Shown: one piece after another, positions 58,511 through 64,000 of the stretch
Layout: each line of letters opens with the position of its first letter
Numbering within the stretch: the stretch's first letter is position 1
DNA from: Pollenia angustigena
Taxonomy: Eukaryota > Arthropoda > Insecta > Diptera > Polleniidae
NCBI GenBank assembly: GCA_930367215.1
Contig: OV884058.1
Coordinates: 106,663,802-106,727,801, forward strand
Length of the DNA: 64,000 nt
Reading direction: 5' to 3'
The notes under the pieces: model-generated
The model's input: the letters and a program-made list of their open reading frames with translations, nothing else
Database searches by the model: none
Told to the model about the DNA's origin: nothing
Translations under genes and position numbers: made by a program

Positions 58511-59293
58511 ACAATCTATATATTTATTCTCATAAAGTGCTAAAATTTCTGTCAAAATCAATTGTTATCTAAATTTTTTTACTTTTTGAAACGAACGAGT
58601 TTTGCAACTCACCTCCTTCCTACTCATATGTAAAGTAGACTGGACCTTATTTTTTGACTTAAAAATTTTTAAAGCAGACCCTCTTAAAATTTTTTTTATT
58701 TTTTCTTTACAATAAATCTTCAAGCTCAAGGTCACTTTTATATATAAAATATTTATTATTAATCAAAATTCAGACGTTTATAAAAATGGAATATAACTAT
58801 TTTTTATTAATTTTCATAATTGACAATTTTGTTGTTGTACAAAATTTTGTTTTAAAAATTAAAATTAAAAAAAACCAAAAATCCTTGAAGATCACTGAAG
58901 GAAAAGACATAAGTTTTCTTTTGAGTAAAAAAAAACACGCTTGACATGAAATCCCCCATATTTAAAACGATTAATTTAACGAATTTATTTATGTTTTATA
59001 TAACACTTTTTGGTTTAAATAGTGCTTGCACTTGTAGTTACTTAATTTCGAATTTCGCGCATAAAATTGTCTGAGAATAAAAATAGGAGAGATCATGGAT
59101 GAGGTTGATATGCATCATAACCAATTAGAAACCCGCTTTCGTATTTTTTGTTAGTTACGTCGTTTTGCATTTCAGCTAACGAAATATAGCGAAAACCCGA
59201 ATTTTTTTAAAATTTATGTTAAAATATCTCAGATATTAATGGAGAAATTTTAGTTCAGGTTCGGATGCTTGTTTTACTAATTTGTTAAACGTT

Positions 59294-60714
59294 TATCTAT
59301 ATATATAAAATTGTAAGGTTACTGATTGATTGATCATCGTACAGCCTAAACGCCTGAAGCTAAAAACTTGAAATTTGGACCGGAGGTGGGTCTCTCCCCA
59401 AGTCGATGCACTAGGACGGGATTTTTGGAAATTCGAATGTTTAGGGGGTAAAAACGGGTAAATTGGATAACCTTATATCTCCAAAACTAAAAGAGATACA
59501 AAAAAAAACTGTAATACTTATCGTTATTCCTTATAAAAATAAGCGGACAGGTGTCTGGTACTTTTTTGAAATTCGGCTCTTTTAGTGAGAAAACTGGTAA
59601 AACCTGAATTGTAGTACTTTTTTGTCACCCCATCTATCTTTTGAACCCATAATCCTACAAATAAAGTTTATACCACATTCGAAACTTAACAAAAAAACAC
59701 GAATACGGATTTGGTACTTTTTCGAAACTCGAACGTCTAAGGGGTGAAAACCGCAACTATTTTTGGTACTTTTTTTACAAAACATTTTTCTCCATTCATT
59801 GGCATACTCGTACTAAATTATGGGCCCCCACTACAATACTGCAATTTTTGATACTTTAATGGGGGGAAAAATAGTACCAAAATGGGAAATACGGGGAATT
59901 TTATATTTTTCTTCAGCTTTTTGGTTCTACAACTGGTATTTTTTTAATTATTGTTAATATTGAACCTTAAAACGTAAAATTCAACATGCAGTGTCATGAG
60001 CAGATACGAATCTATAAGGAACGTTTTTGGTACTTTTTTGTATTTTAACTGGTACTTTTTGAATTTCCGTTAGTATTGAACCTATAAACATACAATTTAA
60101 CATGCAAGGTCCTCAGTGAATGAGAATCTATTAGCGGGCTTTTTGGTACTTTTTTGTTATTTAGCTGGTACTTTTTAAATTTCCGTTAGTATTGGACATG
60201 GAAACATAAAATTAAACATGCAAGGTCCTCAGTGAATGAGAATCTATAAGAGGGCTTTTTGGTACTTTTTTGTTATTTAGCTGGTACTTTTTAAATTTCC
60301 GTTAGTATTGAACCTAGAAACATTAAATTAAACATGCAAGGTCCTCAGTGAATGAGAATCTATTAGAGGGCTTTTTGGTACTTTTTTGTTATTTAGCTGG
60401 TACTTTTTAAATTTCCGTTAGTATTGGACATAGAAATATAAAATTCAAGATGCGATGTCCTGAGTGGATAAGAATCTATAAGAGGGAAGTTTTTGGTACT
60501 TTTTTGTATTTAACTGGTACTTTTGGAATTTCCGTTAGTATTAGACCTAGAAACATTAAATTAAACATGCAAGATCCTGTGTGAATGAGCGGCTTAAATG
60601 CTAGAATTTAAACAAGTTAAAAAAAGAAAAATTAACTTTGGCATACATATACTATGTCCACGAAGAAAATGGAGACGCTAAAGAAGTAGCGGGCAAAATG
60701 CTAGTTATATATAA
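59294..60714 (+). mobile_element. Helentron/HINE-like repeat with central minisatellite
   Basis: Starts TATCTATATATATAAAATTG, then 'ACTGATTGATTGATCATCG' and 'GTACAGCCTAAACGCCTGAA'. Ends AGCGGGCAAAATGCTAGTTA. These ends are common in insect non-coding Helentron-like or similar short elements; class is inference. Contains the 116-bp tandem array. Confidence 0.55.
59930..60590 (+). repeat. 116-bp tandem minisatellite
   Basis: About five and a half units; GGTACTTTTTTGT recurs near 60029, 60145, 60261, 60377 and 60495. Each unit has 'AATTTCCGTTAGTATTG' and 'AAACATGCAAGGTCCTCAGT'. Confidence 0.88.
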
Positions 60715-61817
60715 ATGTATTAGTATTCCGGCAAATGAGTCTGTGCCATTTTGTAACGATATCGAAAGGATAATTGTACCTTAAAACTGAAGATGATTTT
60801 ATATTGAGGTAAATAGTTACACATTTAAAATCATAAATTGATTTCACTGATGACATTATAACGATTTTAGATATTTACGCATTTTCTGAATAAAAAGTGA
60901 ACAGTTGTTTTTTCCTAGAAATGTTACGTTTCCCCATATATTTTTAAAGGGAACAAATTTCCAGGGAAATTTTATTCACGAATGGGTGATTGTTGATCCT
61001 ATTATTCTTTTTAATAAAAGATTTCCATTGTTTAATATATATTTATTTTATGGTCACCGCAATGACCCCAAACAAACTATCGTTAATCGCGATTATCGAT
61101 TAGTCGCACTTTTATACAAATATATGTGTACAGTGATGCCAATTTTTACTAATAAAAATGGCCAAATTTTTACTAATAAAAATGGCCAAATTTTTAGTTC
61201 AAAGTGCTAAAAAATGGCTAAATAGTGATTAAGCAAGGTTTTATTATAAAAAATTAGAAAAACTTGCAGAAAATTTGGATAAATTGAATTTTCATGACTA
61301 AAAGAGATGAAAAATTACTTAAGCTAGCCACTAAATGCCTAAATTGGAAACACAGCCTTTAAATAATAAACCATAGAAAACTTAAAAAATTTTCCAAAAA
61401 AGAGGAATTTATACAGAATTCGGATTTCTGCGATTACGATTACAATTTGTCATTGCAATTGCGATTTAAACCGACTTGCAAATCTTAATTTAATTTTTGT
61501 CAGAAAATAAGAGTGTTTTAATTTTAATTTCCTTTTAACATATTTCTAAAGGGAAGTAATGTGTATAATAAGCAAAACTTTTTACCGAAAATCCAGTCAA
61601 AAAAAGTTACTAGTACCTAAACAAGTCAAAAATATTGTGTGCGTTCGTATTTAATTGGATTAATATTCCAAAAAAAACTAAAATAAAACTTTTAAAAATC
61701 TAGTTTCATAATAAAACTAACATAAATGCATTAAACTAATTTAATCAAAGCCAAACAAGATTTAACATTTTATGCAAATTTATTTCAAATAAAATCTGAA
61801 ACGAAAGTGAATTATCA
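60715..61817. other. Upstream region of cuticle gene 4
   Basis: No coding feature. 61143-61190 contains a short tandem repeat (AATTTTTACTAATAAAAATGGCCA). From about 61694 it resembles the region upstream of gene 3. Confidence 0.45.
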
Positions 61818-61861
61818 TATAAAAACTCTGCGATTCTAAAAGTTAATCATCATTCAGTTTC
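61818..61861 (+). promoter_or_regulatory. Core promoter of cuticle gene 4
   Basis: TATAAAAAC at 61818 and TCATCATTCAGTTTC at 61847-61861. The predicted start A at 61849 is 31 nt from the TATA box. Confidence 0.8.
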
Positions 61862-61901
61862 TTACGTTAACCGAACAGCAAAACACAACACAACAGACAA
61901 C

Positions 61902-62219
61902 ATGAAATTCTTCATTGTATTCGCTGCCCTCTTCGCCGTTGCCTTGGCTGCCCCCGTTGACCAACATGCCGAAATTATCCACAACGAATCTGATGTTCAA
62001 CCTGAAGACTACAACTTCATTGCCGAAACCTCCGATGGTACCTTCAGGAAGGAAGAAGGTCATTTGAAGGATGTTGGTACTGAACACGAAGCCATTGTCG
62101 TTCATGGCACCTACTCCTGGGTTGATGAAAAGACCGGTCAAAAATTCACCGTCAACTATGTTGCTGATGAAAACGGTTTCCAACCCGAAGGTGACCATTT
62201 ACCCAAAGCCGAATACTAA
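61902..62219 (+). CDS. RR-1 larval cuticle protein, copy 4 of 4
   Basis: 105-residue secreted cuticle protein, identical to copy 3 except E104 for D104 (ends KAEY). Signal peptide 1-16, RR-1 domain about 37-101. The leader is a little longer (53 nt) and differs from the other copies after the initiator block, while the TATA/initiator block itself is unchanged. Further upstream (about 61694-61800) an 'AAATCTAGTTTCATA' block matches the region before copy 3, which supports duplication of the whole transcription unit. It is the last recognisable gene in the window; the array may continue beyond the edge. Confidence 0.94.
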   Translation: MKFFIVFAALFAVALAAPVDQHAEIIHNESDVQPEDYNFIAETSDGTFRKEEGHLKDVGTEHEAIVVHGTYSWVDEKTGQKFTVNYVADENGFQPEGDHLPKAEY

Positions 62220-62269
62220 AGAGGCTGCGAATTAAGAGTTCGAATAACACTTGTTAATTTGTTAATAGA

Positions 62270-62275
62270 AATAAA
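62270..62275 (+). terminator. Poly(A) signal of cuticle gene 4
   Basis: AATAAA lies 51 nt past the stop. Confidence 0.7.
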
Positions 62276-62547
62276 ATTAATTTAATTTAAAAAAAATATT
62301 TATTCATAGAAATGTTTTTCCTATCAAAAAAATATGTTTCGCAAAAAAATAAGGCTGATCGCAAATCGGGAAGGGATGATGCATTAACATCGGGAAAAAT
62401 TAGTTTTTTTAGTTTTTGCAAAAATTTTACCCTTAAACAATTCCTTTTGCAATCAAGTGTAAAAGAATCGAAATGTATACCAAATATCGTTCTGATACAA
62501 AATTTGGTTAAAAATGTTAAAGTGATTAAAATTTCCCCAGGGCATTA

Positions 62548-63634
62548 ACTAGGGTATTCATTTAATCGGGCTTTTACTTTAATCGGTTAATCGCTCGATT
62601 AATTAATCGAGGTTTCGGTTTAATCGGTTATTAATCGGTTAATTATGTAATTGATCGGTTAACCGATTAATAAAGTTTTTTTTATAAATTAAGTAATTTT
62701 AATAAATAAAAATTAAAAATTATTTATTATTTGGAGTTAATTAGTAAAAAAAAAATAAAAACATAACAATTCTTGAACCAGAACGAGCAAACAAAAAATA
62801 ATTCATAACAATGAAATACATATTATTTATTTATAAAAAAATAAACTGTGAGATAATTTTATTAGTAATTTAAATAGTTTAAGGAGATCTTCTAAAATAA
62901 TCTTTTAGAAAAATAATTTAATTAAAATGTTTAGGATTTAAGCAACTCTTTTCTTAAGTTTTGATAAATTTTGACTTGGAAAAAATTCTTTTACTTATCG
63001 TAGATGTTGCAGAAATCGAAAGCAACCAATAATACAGAATATCAAAATTCTCAGTCCTTTTCCTAGTATTCTCTAAACATATAAAATATTCCATTATGCT
63101 ATTAAAGTCCTGTTTTAATTTTTAAAATTTTTAACACTTCAAATTGTTTCAGTTAATTCCGTCAAAAGATTGCTTGTGTTACTATTGAGAGTTTCTTCTG
63201 TTTTCAGTTCATCATGTTACACATCCTAACAAAGCTCAGCACCGACCATTCGGCAAAAAAGTTTATTTCCGAATTCCTTCATTTCTGTTTTTGTACTGAA
63301 TTTTAAGAATTTATTTCTAGGAGGAAATATATTGTATGAAAAAATATTTCTAAACACAAATTTTTTGGTGCACATAGGTAACATTTTGGTGAACTTTGGT
63401 ACAGAAAACGTTGTAAAATTGGACACGGAGGCATTGTAGAATACATTTAAAAAGTGAATTCTTTTGCAACTAACGTTTTTGAACTCACCCAAATTTGAAA
63501 TTTTATTACATCGGTTAATCGGTTAACCGACTGAATTTAACCGGTTTAATCGTTAATCGAAAAAAGCCAATTTTAATTTAACCGATCAGTTAATCGGGTA
63601 GTAATTAATCGGTTAACCGAATGAATACCCTAGT
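62548..63634. mobile_element. 1087-bp TIR element with ACTAGGGTATTCATT ends
   Basis: Ends ACTAGGGTATTCATTTAATC and CGAATGAATACCCTAGT, 4-bp duplication ATTA (62544-62547, 63635-63638). Both subterminal regions are packed with AATCGGTTAACCGATT-type motifs in both orientations. The middle has no convincing coding frame. Confidence 0.83.
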
Positions 63635-63685
63635 ATTAACGTGTCTCAGGCCACTTAAGCAAGAAATAAAGGAATAAATTTAACA

Positions 63686-63938
63686 TATCGACACCTTTGC
63701 GCGAAATTATCGTATGTTACAAAAACAAAATTTTACAGGACATCCATTTTTCTTCTTTTCTCTGCCTTCGCTTGCAATATCAAAATGAAAATATACATTC
63801 AATTTTTGGAGCAACGAAGTGGAATTCGCAAACAGTATTTTGTCAGGTGACGTCTCTTTGAATGTAGAACAAGATTGCATCAAAAACTCAATTTCAAAAA
63901 ATTGGCATATACGATAATTTCGCGCAAAGGGGTCGATA
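63686..63938 (+). mobile_element. TATCGACCCCTTTGCGCG element, copy C
   Basis: Ends TATCGACACCTTTGCGCG and CGCGCAAAGGGGTCGATA; collinear with copy B. Confidence 0.82.
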
Positions 63939-64000
63939 TTTTGCGTAATATTTGAAAAAGAGCTAAATTTTACTTTTTGTTTATGTCTTCGAAGGATACC

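Overview
The window is AT-rich nuclear DNA of a higher fly (Brachycera). A calyptrate such as a blowfly or house-fly relative is my best guess. The grounds are four small larval-cuticle-protein genes of the Drosophila Lcp65A type, a BEL/Pao retrotransposon, DD41D (rosa-like) mariner remnants, and mini-me/DINE-like repeats with the 'ggacagccagccagcc' and 'gggtataa' signatures. The species call is inference; the cuticle genes and the retrotransposon are seen directly.

Host genes. Only four confident host genes were found: intronless RR-1 (chitin_bind_4) cuticle protein genes at 30711-31028, 49136-49453, 53523-53840 and 61902-62219, all on the + strand. Copies 2-4 differ by one or two residues; copy 1 differs at nine. 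All four share the same core promoter: TATAAAAAC, then TCATCATTCAGTTTC, with exactly 31 nt from the first T of the TATA box to the A of the first TCA. Each has an AATAAA signal shortly after the stop. This looks like a tandem array secreting exoskeletal protein from larval epidermis, spread apart by transposon insertions.

Layout. 1-5.2 kb: degenerate 'CGTAGCTCTTTATA' repeats and one nearly full-length dead mariner (2521-3674). 5.3-8.6 kb: large multi-level inverted-repeat region with a Tc1-like remnant. 9.9-11 kb: a local duplication, one copy split by a 557-bp element with an 8-bp target duplication. 11.5-13 kb: mariner deletion derivative followed by a mini-me-like repeat. 13.5-15.5 kb: two TIR elements, one a hAT-type foldback with an exact 8-bp duplication. 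18.3-21.6 kb: nested TIR elements and a mariner. 21.8-24.3 kb: a TIR family with 2-bp target duplications. 24.6-27.9 kb: a TTAA-flanked piggyBac-like element filled with mariner and non-LTR debris. 28-30 kb: palindromic elements. 33.0-43.05 kb: a four-level nest in which an old repeat is split by a TA-flanked element and by a BEL/Pao provirus, whose 3' LTR is split by a Transib-like element. 43.5-47 kb: a Harbinger-like element inside a relative of itself, an LTR fragment, AATTAAACGTTTAAT palindromic elements and a mariner remnant. 49-64 kb: cuticle genes 2-4 separated by MITEs, a tRNA-derived SINE, a 116-bp minisatellite and a 1.09-kb TIR element.

No rRNA, functional tRNA or CRISPR was found. 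The most informative content is the set of insertions for which an uninterrupted copy of the target survives in the same window, so boundaries and target duplications can be read to the base.
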